From Chrysomallon squamiferum (lineage: Eukaryota > Mollusca > Gastropoda > Neomphalida > Peltospiridae): 61,500 bases of DNA. Positions within the stretch are counted from its first letter, which is position 1. Each line of letters opens with the position of its first letter. The notes beneath the pieces are model-generated. The model was not told where the DNA came from. It did no database searches and was given only the letters and a program-made list of their open reading frames with translations. Where the stretch lies: assembly GCA_012295275.1 (NCBI GenBank), contig CM022667.1, positions 2,293,001-2,354,500 of the forward strand, read 5' to 3'. Positions 1-13,093 of this stretch are shown in pieces. A program made the translations under genes and the position numbers.

Positions 1-419
1 TAATGAAGTTAATTTAATTCTATCACCACATCCACTTTGAAAAATGATGTAAAAATGAGCAAGGTAACTTTAAACGCAGTAATAAAGGTTAAAAGCGGTC
101 AGTTGCCATTAACAAAACCAGTTATATCTCCAGCATGCTATCAGTAAATGTTTGTAGCTACATATTTGTTGATATATCAATCTGTTGAATTCAGTGCTGT
201 TTTTCCCTGTACTTCTCTAAACCAGCAACCAGTAAAATATTCCACAATTACAATATAGGTTTTTTTGTTTTTTTTGTTTTACAGTCAGTAGAACATAGCT
301 CTGTAATAGAACATCCACCACATCAGATCAGTCCTTCCTAGTAGATCCATTCAACTATTTCACATTCCAGACAGTGCTCCTCAGCATATCTAACACTGAG
401 GTATCTGCTGCACATAAAA

Positions 420-805
420 CATACATTGCTGCTACCTGGAAATAATAACCCATGAAGTTATAGTAGCATGTTTTTGTGTACCTTTTCTAGAGGTACGTAC
501 TATCAACTCTATGGGTTGGTGAATTATAGAAGATCTTTTTCTGCTGATCAGAAAGCGAACCCTATGAAATTATAAGTATATTTCCTTTGTATTCTGGTGG
601 TATATACTATCCTATCTGTTGTATGGTATAAATAAAAGAACTTTTTCTGCAAATCAGAAAGATGAGCCCACTAAATGGAAAAAGTTATATTTCCTTTGTT
701 TTCTACTGCTATATACTCTCCTGTCTGTGGGATGGTATATATAAAAAAATATTTTTCTGCTATCTGGAAAGAGTAGGCGATGAAATGAAGGCTTTCCTCT
801 CTGGC
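420..805 (+). repeat. tandem array of SINE-tail modules (~108 bp, 3-4 copies)
   Basis: A module of about 108 bp recurs three to four times with divergence. Each copy has a block like CTATCCTGTCTGTKGKATGG, then TATA(T/A)AAAA, then TTCTGCTRATCAGAAAG and a TTTCCTTTG/TTTCCTCTC end. The order and wording match the 3' body of the tRNA-derived SINE common in molluscs, but there is no tRNA-like head in front of each copy. This is tandem amplification of an internal SINE segment rather than four independent insertions. Family assignment is from memory of the consensus; the tandem structure is directly visible. Confidence 0.6.
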
Positions 806-1174
806 TGCCTGTATGTCTGAGTCCATGTAATAATAAATAAAATTTGACGACTGCATTATTAAATAAAACATTTTCCTCAATTTGTTTTCCAGTCGTTCTT
901 GTTTAGACTGGACACTAATGAGATTGCTGCCTTACATCACTGATAGACTGATTATCTCGGCTGGTTGAATCATTTCCCTGTAGGTTAATACTGTTAACCT
1001 GACAGTGGTGTCGGTGTAGCTGATTGTCATCCATCTGGATATTTGTTTTGCTCTCGTTACAAAACATATTACACAACTGAAAGAAATTAACAAAATGGTA
1101 TTTGCTGAACCTAAGTGAACCAAGCATTCAGAGAGTTTGAACTGATGTTTTATGTGTTGCTTTTATTGTTGTTA

Positions 1175-1352
<178 letters not shown>

Positions 1353-2327
1353 GATCTGTTTGCTGCATTTTGTTAACCTTGTTTCAGTGTAACATAATTT
1401 CATCAAATGTGTTCATTGCCCATGATCATCATACATATTCTTAACACATTATTTTCACTGATGTATTTTCTTTAAATGATGCCAGCCATCTTAGATCTCT
1501 TGTTCAGATCATAACAGACTTTGGCTGTATTTGTCTTTATTTACTTGATCTTATTTTTCTTATTTTAATATAGGATTTTAAAAAATGTAAGCACAGTCAA
1601 AGAGAAAAATATTTTTGAATGTATTTTTCTCTCAGACAAAAAGAAAAATGATTCTTAATGAATGTTCTGCAGTAAATAATAAAATTATTTCCTGTACAGA
1701 CATTTTATTTAATAAAACTGTTTAAATCTTTTCATTCTGAGTAATGATGTTTCACTGATGTGTTTGTGTTATGAGGAAATAGGAAATAGTTATTGCATTG
1801 TCGAATATTATTACATCACTGGTAATTACATTCATGCATTATTTTATTATTGAGAAAAATTGCATCGGTCATTTTATTTCATAACATGAACATCCATATC
1901 CATTAAAAAAAATATATATAAATTAAAAAAATAATAATAATTTTTTAAATAACTGCTTTTTGTACACCAAACTTTCAAAATATTTCAATGTCATATACAG
2001 GTTTTTAATTTTTTTTTTTAAATTATTTATTTATTTATTATTATTATTATTATTATTGTTATTATTATTGTTGTCAGGCTGTAAGTGTAAATGAAAATAG
2101 CTCAATGAAAGCATTGTGTAGGATCATTTCTTTGAACTATCACACATCAAGCACAGGACTTTGAACTGCTCCAGTATTTAAACCCGATTTTTTTCTTAAT
2201 CAACTGAATATTTTAAAACAGATTTCTATAATAATAAATGACTAAGGAATATGTCATTTATTACTTTCAATTTTCTTTTTCATTTACAGTTATATTTATT
2301 TATTATTTTATTTTATTTTATTTTTAA

Positions 2328-2369
<42 letters not shown>

Positions 2370-3734
2370 TCTTGAATCATCATGTAGTTAAAAAAGTATC
2401 TATAATCATCAAATGTAAAAGGACATTAATGAAAAATATTTTTACTCATGAAACTGACAGTTAAAATATTTTCATTCCAAACAAAAAGAGGAAGAAGTAT
2501 GAACTTTTGCTGTTCACAGCAGCACTTCTCAAAATTAATCAAACTACACAAAAAAAAATTAATATTTATTCTGAACTGTGAAAGAAAAACATTTCAAGTT
2601 GAATGTTTGAACAGCATGAACAGCAGAAAATACAAAAAGATTAATTCAAATACACAAAAAAAAAAAAAAGAAGAAGAAGAAATATTTAATTTTCATTCAC
2701 AACAGTGACAGAAAAGAGTTGAATGTTTCAATAAAACAGAACTCGTACTTAATTCCAGTTCTGGTAAATTAGATTCTCTTGAAATCATTTGTTGAGATAA
2801 GACGTTTAGAAATAAAGCTATTATGGTTTTAAGTGTTTGAAAAACAAGACTACTGTTTGAACAATTGATCTTCTACTATCAGTGTGGCTGCTGTTTTTGT
2901 GGAAAAATAACCATTCGTTGACTTAGGAGTGTCATCCAACTCTGTGCTTACTTCAGTGAATGGGCTGCAGGATCAATTCTTTGCGGCGCATGTTATAAAC
3001 TATAACCCTTGACCAACATGTGCTCCATAACCATTTATTGAAAATTTTTATAAATGACTTTGTTGTTTTAAGATTTATTAAAGAATCTTCTGCTGATGGT
3101 CAATAAAATTAGTCTGTTTGAAAATACCTGGAGGTTCCTTCTCAAATCATCATCATCATCATCATCATTAAATATTAAACATGATTATGTTACATTTTTT
3201 TGCTTATTGATTAGACATTATTACTATTACCTATGATATGTTTATCAAAGATAATGGGATTTGCTTTTTCCTATTTTATTTTTAGCTAAAGAAAAATTCA
3301 TTGCTGCTAATTAATGAAAAACTGTCTCCCATCATCATAATCATCATTATTATCATCAGTATAATCATTTTCTCCACCACCATCATAATCACAACCACTA
3401 CCATCATCATCATCATTAAAAAGAAAATCAAACATTTCACAATTTTTAAGACAATAAATAAATATTCCTTGGTTTATAGCTCAAATTGTTATTACCAAAA
3501 GTTCAAATGACTTTTATACCAAAGACACAGAAACATGTTTGTTTCTTTCTTTTTGAAAAAGGATTAGGACAGAAGATTTTTTTGCTGCTAATCATTAAAC
3601 CTCAGTCCAGTGAGTGTAGATTCAGATTTCCTTTCAGTGTCACCATTTAAAAAAAAATAAAACAAAGATTGTACAGTTATGCAGTTACGCAAACAAGTAC
3701 AGACGAACTTCATTATTACATACGTGGAGTAAGC

Positions 3735-3825
3735 TTTTCTTTCTGTTATGAAACGAATATAAAAGAATTCTTGCTGCTAACAGATAAAAGAAATCCTCAT
3801 TATTAGGGTTGGTTTCCTCTTGACT
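3735..3825 (+). repeat. SINE fragment
   Basis: The stretch reads as a degenerate SINE body: GTTATGAAACGAATATAAAA, then TTCTTGCTGCTAACAG, then GGTTGGTTTCCTCTTGA. This is the same module order as at 420-805. The tRNA-like head is absent. Confidence 0.4.
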
Positions 3826-4064
3826 CATCATTTTCTTAAAAATAATAATAATAATAATAATAAATAATATAATATTGAAGATGATGATAATGATAAAATG
3901 GTGATGATAATAATGATAATAATAATTTAGTGGTAATAAATTTGTCATGTTTTTGTGTTTTATACTCCTTTCCAATAATTATCAAAATGACATGATTGGT
4001 CTATTAAAAATCTTTATGTGTTCTTTTCCTTGTATGATAAATAAATAACGACTTCTAAAACACA

Positions 4065-4212
4065 GCTATCAACAACAACAACAACAACAACAAAAAAGAA
4101 ATCAGCATGCATGCAGTAGCTTTACTTTTTAATTTTCATACACAACATCAAAAAAGAAATCAGCATGCATGCAGTAGCTTTTATTTTTAATTTTCATACA
4201 CAACAACAACAA
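4065..4212. repeat. two-copy direct repeat (~65 bp)
   Basis: A unit containing AGAAATCAGCATGCATGCAG, followed by TAGCTTT, a T-rich stretch and TTTTCATACACAAC, occurs twice back to back, with CAA-rich ends. The copies are nearly identical, so the duplication looks recent. Confidence 0.75.
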
Positions 4213-4317
4213 AAAACACCACAGCTACATCTGAAAAGAATGAAATACTAAAACCTGTAGTTACAGAAATATTCTAAGAACCATTTAACAAAAAAAAATT
4301 TCAGAAAAAAAAAATGA

Positions 4318-4351
<34 letters not shown>

Positions 4352-5010
4352 TAACGCGACTTCACTTTGTTAAATAAACTTGTTAGAAAATGAAGCACAC
4401 ATGGACAGAAGTGTTTGAAAACCAAAAAAAAAAAAAAAAAATTCTATTTTAACAATCGATCTCTCTTGTTTCCGATGCCAGGAATCCTGATATCATGTCC
4501 CATTCCATAAAAAAAGTTAACCCTGGGGGACATGTCAGTCCATGGGGCAAAACTCTAAAATGCCAAGCCTTTTAGCAATTTCACAAAGTTATTTCAAGGC
4601 TTGAAACTACTAATAAAGAGGAGGCCAGGTTTCCATTACAAAATTTTCCCAATTCAGTTATAATAATAACAAGTTATCTGCTGATGTAAATTGATAGCTA
4701 ATGGAAAGACTAAAATCATAGTCAAGATTTATTTTATACATTCACTCAATCAGCAGTGATTGAGACTGATTAAATATAAATAATAATAATATTATTGATA
4801 ATAATAATAAAAATGTTACTACTATCAATAATAATAAATATAAAAATAAAACAGAATTTTATTTGTGTGTGTATCTGTGTATGTAGTATGTATGTGTACA
4901 TGTATATATATATATACACACATGTATTAAAACAACAGTTGTAACAGTGTTTAGTCATAAATGGTCACAGAGTTGTTGTTTTTTTCTATAAATATTTTAT
5001 TAGTATTTCC

Positions 5011-5100
5011 TGTTCCAATCACAGCTCTGTGACTGGTTTGTAAAGGGAACACAAAAGAAAAGTTGATGTTTATTGAAGAGTATTCTATAAAACAGCAGTA
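5011..5100 (+). repeat. possible SINE central fragment
   Basis: The phrase CACAGCTCTGTGACTGGTTT followed by GTAAAGGG resembles the central SINE phrase around CACCACGACTGGTATATCAAAGG. It is heavily diverged and supported only by resemblance. Confidence 0.25.
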
Positions 5101-5149
5101 TATATTTCCTCATAGTCATTATTTTATCAGCTACAAAAGAAAAAAACAA

Positions 5150-5785
5150 TTAAATTATAATTTCTTTCATTCTTTTCTTTTTTCTTTTTTTTTTATTGTT
5201 AAAGAAAATTAATATTAATTCCTCTCATTTTCTTCAAATATAATCCCAATTTTTTTTTGAAAATTTAAGATTAAAAGATGTATTAAAATGGGCTCAGATT
5301 TCCTCTGGTATCATTTTTATCAATCACAAAAAAAAAAAAAAAACATCAAAAATAATTATAGTTAAATATAATTTTGTTTGACATTTAAAGATTAATACAT
5401 GTATTAAAATGTGCTCAGATTTCCTCTCATATCAACTTTTTCAAATACAAAATAATAATAATAATAAAAATGATAGTTAAATATAATTTTGTTTGACATT
5501 TGAAGATTAATACATGTATTAAAATGTGCTGAGCTTTTCTCTCATATCATCATTTTGTCAAACGAAACAAAATAAATAAAATAATCAAATTATAATTTTT
5601 TGACGTCTGAAGAAGATTAACATTTATTAAAATGTTGAAATTTCCATCTCTTATCATCATTTTTTATCAATCATAATGAAAAATAAGAAAATTAATTAAA
5701 TTAAAATGTTTTACTGTCTGAAGAAAACGAAAATGTGCTTGCTGCACCGAGATTTCCTCTCATATCGTTTGATCAATCACACAAA
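5150..5785. repeat. degenerate ~110-bp tandem array (5-6 copies)
   Basis: The phrase ATGTATTAAAATGKGCTSAG followed by ATTTCCTCTCATATCATC recurs every 105-120 bp. Between occurrences are a CAATCAC/CAAA stretch with expanding A or AAT tracts and a TTTTGTTTGACATTTRAAGA motif. Copy length varies mainly through the simple-repeat segment, so the array seems to be ageing by microsatellite drift inside each unit. Confidence 0.7.
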
Positions 5786-6063
5786 TAAATGATATAATCA
5801 TTGAACTAATTTTTTTAAACATTAGAAGAAGACTAATATTAGTGCATTGGGAAATTATTTCAGATGGATGGGATTCTTCGTACATCCTGATAACGATGTA
5901 AAACCATTTGGAATCTAATCGACCACAGTTGAGTATTTGCACAGTTGATCTGGCTTGCAGTTGGTGTATGGAGTTACTGTTCTTGAATTAATTATTTGAA
6001 TTAATTTTATTTTATTATTATTAATACCTGAGGCATTAATAATGATCTAAAACATATACTTCA

Positions 6064-6112
<49 letters not shown>
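6064..6112. repeat. (ATT)n microsatellite
   Basis: A pure ATT array of about 16 units. It is flanked by two further short repeats of a GATCTAAAMCATATACTT phrase (roughly 6043-6220). Confidence 0.95.
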
Positions 6113-6115
<3 letters not shown>

Positions 6116-6299
6116 TCTTAGGGTATTCCTGAGGCATTACAATTTTATGATCTAAACCAGATACTTCAATTATTGAATGATCTAAATCATATACTTTTAT
6201 GATCAAAACATATACTTCATACTTCCAAGTGACTATTTTATTGTTTTGAAGTGGTTTGTCATAACTCATAATAAAGCATAATAATCAAATATTTTCAAG

Positions 6300-7410
6300 T
6301 CATTTAGCACTGCCTCTAGTTTTCAAGTATAAAGTCACCTACAGTCAGTCCATGGACTAAATGTGTTGACACAAGATTTCAACTATAAAGTCAGTCCATG
6401 GACTAAATGTGTTGACACAAGATTTCAAATATGAAGTTACTTAGTCCTTGGACTGTCTTTGTTGACACTACATTTCAAATAGTTATTTAGTCAGTCCGTG
6501 GACTGCATGTTGACACTAGTTTTCAACTATAAAGTCACAGTCCGTGGACTGCATGTTGACACTAGTTTTCAACTATAAAGTCACAGTCCATCCGTGGACT
6601 GCATGTTGACACTAGTTTTCAACTATAAAGTCACAGTCCATGGACTGCATGTTGACACTAGTTTTCAAATATAAAGTCACTTACAGTCAGTCCATGGACT
6701 GCATGTTGACACTAGTTTTCAAATATAAAGTCAATCAGTCCATGGACTACGTGCACTGTTGACACTAGTTTTCAAATATAAGTCACTTACAGTCAGTCCA
6801 TGGACTGCATGTTGACACTAGTTTTCAAATATAAAGTCACTTACAGTCAGTCCATGGACTGCATGTTGACACTAGTTTTTAAATATAAAGTCACATTCCA
6901 TGGACTGCATGTTGACACTAGTTTTCAAACCTGTTGACACTAGTTTTCATCTACAAACTCACTTACATTCCATGGACTGCATGTTGATACTAGTTTCAAA
7001 TATAAAGTCATGTTACACTAGTTTTCAAATATAAAGTCACTTACAGTCAGTCCATGGACTGCATGTGTTGACACTAGTTTTCAAATATAAACTCACTTAC
7101 AGTCCATGGACTGCATGTTGACACTACTGTTCATACTAGTTTTCAAATATAAAGTGTTTTGACACAAAATTTCAAATATAGTCATTTACAATCAGTCCAT
7201 GGACTGCATGCATTGTTGACTCTAGTTTTCAAAAATAAAATCACTTACAATTAGTCCATGGAGTACATGTTGACACTACTTTTCCAATATAGTCACTTAT
7301 AGTCAGTCCAAGGACTAAGTTAGTACAATGCCTCTAAGTTGCAAAAATTTCCAAGTCATTTAACAGTCCATGGACTGAATATTGCTATTAGGTGTCAGAT
7401 TTTTTCAGTG
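6300..7410. repeat. ~54-bp palindrome-containing minisatellite (about 20 copies)
   Basis: The unit runs CAGTCCATGGACTGCATG, TTGACACTAGTTTTCAAA, TATAAAGTCACTTA and back to CAGT. It is reiterated about twenty times with length variants of roughly 35-60 bp. Nearly every copy keeps the 12-bp perfect palindrome AGTCCATGGACT and the TTGACACTAGTTTTCAA core, while the GTCACTTACAGTCAG spacer is often partly deleted. Copies at both ends are more diverged than the centre, as expected for an array homogenised by unequal exchange. No ORF runs through it. Confidence 0.92.
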
Positions 7411-7924
7411 ACTCAAATAGAGTCCCTGGCCTTAAAATAAGTGTGCCCTGTTTGAAATGTTTTAAAGTCGCAAAAGAGTCCAAAAACTTAGATTAACTTA
7501 CAGCTACTAGATTTACCCTGAAACACTAACCTGATAATATTTGAAGGTTAAATAAATACATGGTTGATTGATTGATTTAGTTAGTTAGTTTCGAAATAAA
7601 GATTGCATTATGTCATTGTTTTTGTATGTACACTGCAAAACATTAAAAAAAAAAAAAAAAAAAAAAATAAAAATTCATTTTCTTTCAGGTGTGCATGATT
7701 TGATTCAAGTTTTTTATCATATTCAGAAGATCAAACAAAAAAATTCAACTCTGTTCCCTGAGTGTATGTGCACAGCATTTTTATATTTAGCATTTTAACT
7801 AGTGGTGAAGAAAATCAGTTTTCTAACATCATTTCAACTTTTAAAAAAGGTTTTCCACTTCATTTTTTTTCCAATGCAGAGGATTTTGATGTGATAAATT
7901 AAACAATGTCAAAAGAAACCCACA

Positions 7925-7961
<37 letters not shown>

Positions 7962-8847
7962 ATATTTACATAAAATTTTATCTTTTTTTCTTTTTCTTTT
8001 CTTATTTATTTATTTTGGGGAGGAATTTATTATCAATTTATTTAGAACCCAAATGAGATTTATGATTCAGAAAATACAAATATTTCAGGATAATTAAGGA
8101 AACCAAATTTTTATTTATTTATTAATCAGTTAATTTTATATACATTTTTATATTTTGGGTTATTAAAATGTTTAATAATATGCAGTATTGCCAGTTAATA
8201 GTTAAAATCCTTTTATTATTAATTTTTGTATTATAAAAAGCAGAAAAGAAAAAAACATTTAGCTTTTAAATTATTAACAAATAACAATACTAAAGAATGT
8301 TAACACTGGTTTATTCACAAATGTACTTGTCAGTATGAAATAATATGTAATGTTCTATTTTAATTACTATATTTAAAGACAGAGTAAATTTTTAACAGAA
8401 TGTTTTCACATAACTTCATTTTATAAAGAAAACACAAGTAGTTAAAAACAGTTCAAAAACAGTACTTTAAAACATAACAATAAAGAAACAGAATAGTAGA
8501 AGAATGAAAATCGCCATCGAAAATGGTTTCTGAAAGTAGTGTAAACTATTAGTGTATAAACTACAGAGGATATAACATTCAACATGACAAAAAAAAAAAA
8601 AATGTGAAAAAAAAAAAAAAAAGAAAAAGAGAGAGAAAAAGGTAAGAAAGAAAAAAAAAAATTTTCATTTGCGCTTGGTTTCCAAAGATGCAATATGACA
8701 TAATTAAATTCATTACTAAAAAAAAAAAAAAAAAAAAAAAAAAATCACTTTCGAAGTTTTTTTCAATCATTTTTCTTTTAGGTCTGAAGCTTTGAAAATA
8801 CGTAGTGTGTGTGCGTGCGTGCGTGCGTGCGTCTGTGTGTGCGTGCA

Positions 8848-8891
<44 letters not shown>

Positions 8892-9332
8892 CAAACTGTG
8901 TAAACATCCAACAGTTTCAAAACACAATTATAAAAATGTATAAAATCAAAATGTCTGACCGTGATGGTCATGGCGATAGTTTACGAAGATGATTAATATA
9001 TATAATATAATATAATCATTAAAACGCATCAAATTAAATTCCAGACATCTGTCCGGGAAAACGTGAGGTCATGGAGATATGAAATAGTTCGAGTCATTTA
9101 CTTATTGTAATTAAAGTATCGTTGGCTCTCATTAAAAATTATTATCAGCTTTAATCATACAGTTCCGTGCGTCTGGTGTAAAACATGTGGAAGTTGTGAC
9201 GTAAAACATCCGTGAAGCACGCGTAGCCCCCGCCGGAACTAGAAGCGGAAGGATCCAAAGAATTTTATCACTTTACAAAATTTTATTTGTTTTGCGAAAT
9301 GATCCGAAACAAATCAGTATTGCCAATAATGA

Positions 9333-9363
<31 letters not shown>

Positions 9364-9585
9364 GCTCTACATAATTAATATTCTTATCCGATACGACTAC
9401 CATGATAATGTGCTAAAATAATACATAATCGTTAAAGCCATTATCATGATAATGGTCACTGATAAGTAACGTTCGTTGATTTATTAACCGTAATTTATGT
9501 AAAACAGCAACACATTTTATCACATATAAGTATTATTTACAATATCCAAAAGCCTTTAAAATGTTGTTTTTTTTTTTTTTTCCAG

Positions 9586-9712
9586 TATCTACAATTAAAT
9601 TTCTTCCTGAGGAATATGCCCCCAGATCCCCTAGGAAATTCGGCCCTCAAAATCGCTCTAATGCTAGGGTCGCGATCGTAACAGGATTTCTCTGTATGAT
9701 CAACAGGTTAAT
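9586..9712. repeat. possible degenerate interspersed repeat
   Basis: The GAATATGCCCCCAGATCCCC and TAGGAAATTCGGCCC phrases resemble the 'GCATGCCCCCGGACCCCCCTAG' type of dispersed repeat often met in molluscan DNA. It is noticeably more GC-rich than its surroundings. The assignment is by resemblance only. Confidence 0.25.
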
Positions 9713-9835
9713 GATCACTTTTATTCTCACACTGTGCGGTAGTTAACAATTGAACAACATGCATTAACAAACACAACTGATTGGATATTGACACTACAGA
9801 GCTGTAATCTGTTGTTTCATTTACGTGGTGGCATA

Positions 9836-10720
9836 TAACGGTGTATGTGTTTCAAGTGATTTATCACGATATTGTTTTTAAACTGTATTGTTTATAATAT
9901 ATTTTATGTTATAATGTGTGTCCAATGATTTATTAAGATACTGTTTTTAAAATGTATGGTTTATGATTAAATGTGTTCATGATTTATTAAGATATTGTTT
10001 TAAAAATGTATGGTTTACAAATATTCATGATATATGTGCGTCCAATGATTTATTAAGATGTTTTTAAATGCATGGTTTCTAATAGTATTTATGATATATA
10101 TGCCCAATGATTAAGATATTGTTTTTAAAATACATAGTAGTATTTATGATACATATGTTCAAGTAATTTATAATAATACTGTTTATAAATAGTAAAATAC
10201 AGCTTATAATTGCATTTATGATTGATGTTCAATGATTTTTAATTTCTTTTTTAAATGCATGATCTTAATAAATATATAGATAGATAGATAGATACATTCA
10301 AGCAACATATTGAGTATATTTCCCAAGTGAGTTATGATAATACTGTTTTTAAAATACATTGTCATGGTCATATTTCCTAGTATATGCTTGCAATTAGTGA
10401 GTTATTGAGAGGTTATTTAACTGCATGTATTTACTTAATATCTAGTTAACACTGCCTATAGTAGCATATATATAACCTAGTTATTTGTCATACTACTGTT
10501 TTTCAAAATACATGGTTTATATTAATATTTATGATATATGTGCCCAAGATATTTACATATAAAATGTATTGTTCCACATAATATTTACTGGTTGGTAAAT
10601 GTTTTCAAAGTTTAGTTATTTATCAAGATATTCATTATAAATATGCTTGTAAATGGTTTTTATTAGAATATTCTGTAAAACAGTTCATTGCCCTAACTAT
10701 ATTTATATGCTGCCACATGA
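9836..10720. repeat. degenerate ~70-bp tandem array
   Basis: A unit like TCCAATGATTTATTAAGATA, CTGTTTTTAAAATGTATGGT, TTATAATAGTATTTATGATA, TATGTG recurs about ten times. It is clearest between 9840 and 10260 and fades to the right. Copies differ by point changes and small indels. Confidence 0.7.
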
Positions 10721-13093
10721 GTTTGATTTATTTCAGTAGATTATTTTTACATTATTTCTAAAACATTCTTTATATTTTGTTAATAGCAATTTATTTTTTA
10801 TTTTCCTCTGACAAGAAATACTTTTGTAATATTTTTTCATATAAAAAGAACTGTTAATTAAACAAATTAATATTAGATTCCCAACAAATTCTACAACTAA
10901 TTGTAAGTTATTAAATATTATTTTATTTCTCCAGATTACATGTATGTATTATTTAAAAAAAAAATTATCAGTAATGTTAATGTAAAATATATAAAAATAG
11001 TGTAATGACAGTATCTATTAGATTTGATATAAAGCTGAATTCAAATTAATTATTATTTATTAGGTGTTTCAATGTTTTTCATAGTGTTGAAATATATCTT
11101 TAGTACCTTTCAAAATTGTCCATTTTCTGTCACAAATCATAATTATATATATATATATATCAAATTAAAATAGCAATTTTCTATTAAGCTTTATGACCTA
11201 GCTATGGAAACATTTCCTTGATTATGTAAAAAAGGTGAAAAATTACAAATAACAATATAGTAGACACTTTTCATTTCAATGTAAAAATAAATAACAATGA
11301 AAATACACTTTTGAATGTTGATCTTTTATATTCTTTGATAATTATCGAAATAAATGCCTGATTTTGACTGAATTTAAAAATTAAATCAATTTTCCAAATC
11401 TCTAATCTAAGAGGGATAACTCCTGTTTTACTTTTTCCACAGTTATATTATCCTTAAAAGGTTAGCCAGTAAGTAACACATAAATGTGAAAATCAGAATA
11501 AAATATTTCTGTTTATATTAATATAATACTAAAAATTTATCACAATTAACAACTTTCCACAAAATATTTTCATAATAGTTTATATATATATATATATATT
11601 AAATATTACATTTGTACCATAGGATTAAACTAAAGCATGAGATTGCTAAAAAAAAGTTTTAAAAGTAATTTTAAAAAATGAAATAATAATAATAACTAAT
11701 ATCCAGTGACTATATTATAAAAATCTCTCTTCACACACACACACACACACACACATTCCAAAATAAACAATAATATCCAATAATTTGTCCTATAATCCCC
11801 TAAAAACACGACTTTATAAGTAATCAGTAAGCTAAAATATTGCACAATCAGTTACATTAATTCACATTAATTGTAAAAAGCATCAAGAATGAAATGCAAT
11901 CCTGTATATTTTACCTAAGACTCCATTATAAAAGAGAATACTAAGATTCTTAAGAAAAAGTTAAGAATTAATCATTTTTATTTACAAAGTTTGTTAGCTA
12001 GCTGCCTGTTAGCATGATAACACAACAACTGGAATGTTTGTTTTAAAACATAGAATTTATCTTTACAAGAATATAAAATAATATAGAGAAAAAAGAGAAA
12101 ACAACTAAATATTAAGTAATTTGTTTATATATTTAACCTAATTAATAAATTATTAATATAAATGAATTACTTCTCAGATTGTATTTTCAACATAATTGGT
12201 GATTCTAATTAAACAATGCCATGAGAAGAAGAAAAAAAAAAAAAAATGGAAACATTAATTTGATTAATTTGAATTTAAAGCTTAAAGTTAATGCATAAAA
12301 TAATACTAGCACCAGAGCACTTTGCATAGAATATTGTTCTAAAGCTGAGGTTTAGAATAAGGTAAAATATTAAATAAATTAATATAATTATTTAAAATTT
12401 ATTAAATATACTGAAAGTTACTTTTTTCTTTTATTTTATTTGTAAACATTTTACAACGTTTTTTGTTTGGAAAATAAATGACTGAACAAAAAAAAAATTG
12501 AATTTGAGTTATAAATAATTATGTGCTATGCTGAACTTTATAACAACTGTATAATTTTATTTCACCTTGTTTTTATGCCATGGATTAAATAAAAACTAAC
12601 AGAAGCTTATCTTGGTGGCTTGAAATGTGATATCCTTAAAATGGAAGACAAAAATACTTTTTCTACAAAAATATTGTATTTACTCTCTTATAAGCTGCCT
12701 AAACATGATAAATTTTAATATTATAACTTTCTTCTTTTTTTTTTTAAATATATAATAAAGAAATAATAAATAAATTCTAATTAAATATATTCTGGATTTT
12801 GTTAATAAATATCTTATTCTTCCCTCCAAAAAAAATATAAAAAAGCACCCCTCTGTTATTAGAAACAGTAAAAAGTTTAATAAAAAAATGCAAAAAGCAA
12901 AACGCCTTTTATATTAGTATAAACTATAACAACTTATAAAAATGAAAAAATGTAAACAACAACAAAAAATTTAACAGTGTTGTTTAACAAAAACATCATT
13001 TACAAAACAGAACTGCACATATCACAACAGAAGTAACAAAAATATATACAAAAAATATGTAAAATTTTAAAAAATTCTAGTATGAGATTAATT

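Larger units (their letters stand above)
7411..13093. other. intergenic, AT-rich, no gene recognised
   Basis: This holds homopolymers (poly-A near 7926-7959 and 8722-8744), TG and AT microsatellites (8850-8887, 9341-9362, 11733-11754) and the tandem array at 9.8-10.7 kb. A short less AT-rich patch near 9160-9260 contains CCGCCGGAACT and AGCGGAAGG, which resemble ETS sites, but I found no exon beside it. The last part (roughly 12.6-13.1 kb) is probably the 3' flank of the minus-strand sorting nexin gene. Confidence 0.5.

Noticed and set aside
6300-7410. Resemblance to a CRISPR array (regular repeats)
   Set aside because: Units are tandem, diverged and variable in length without unique spacers, and the genome is eukaryotic.
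9561-9746. 61-codon plus-strand ORF
   Set aside because: It is translated from a poly-T run and a GC-rich dispersed-repeat fragment; no conserved domain is visible.
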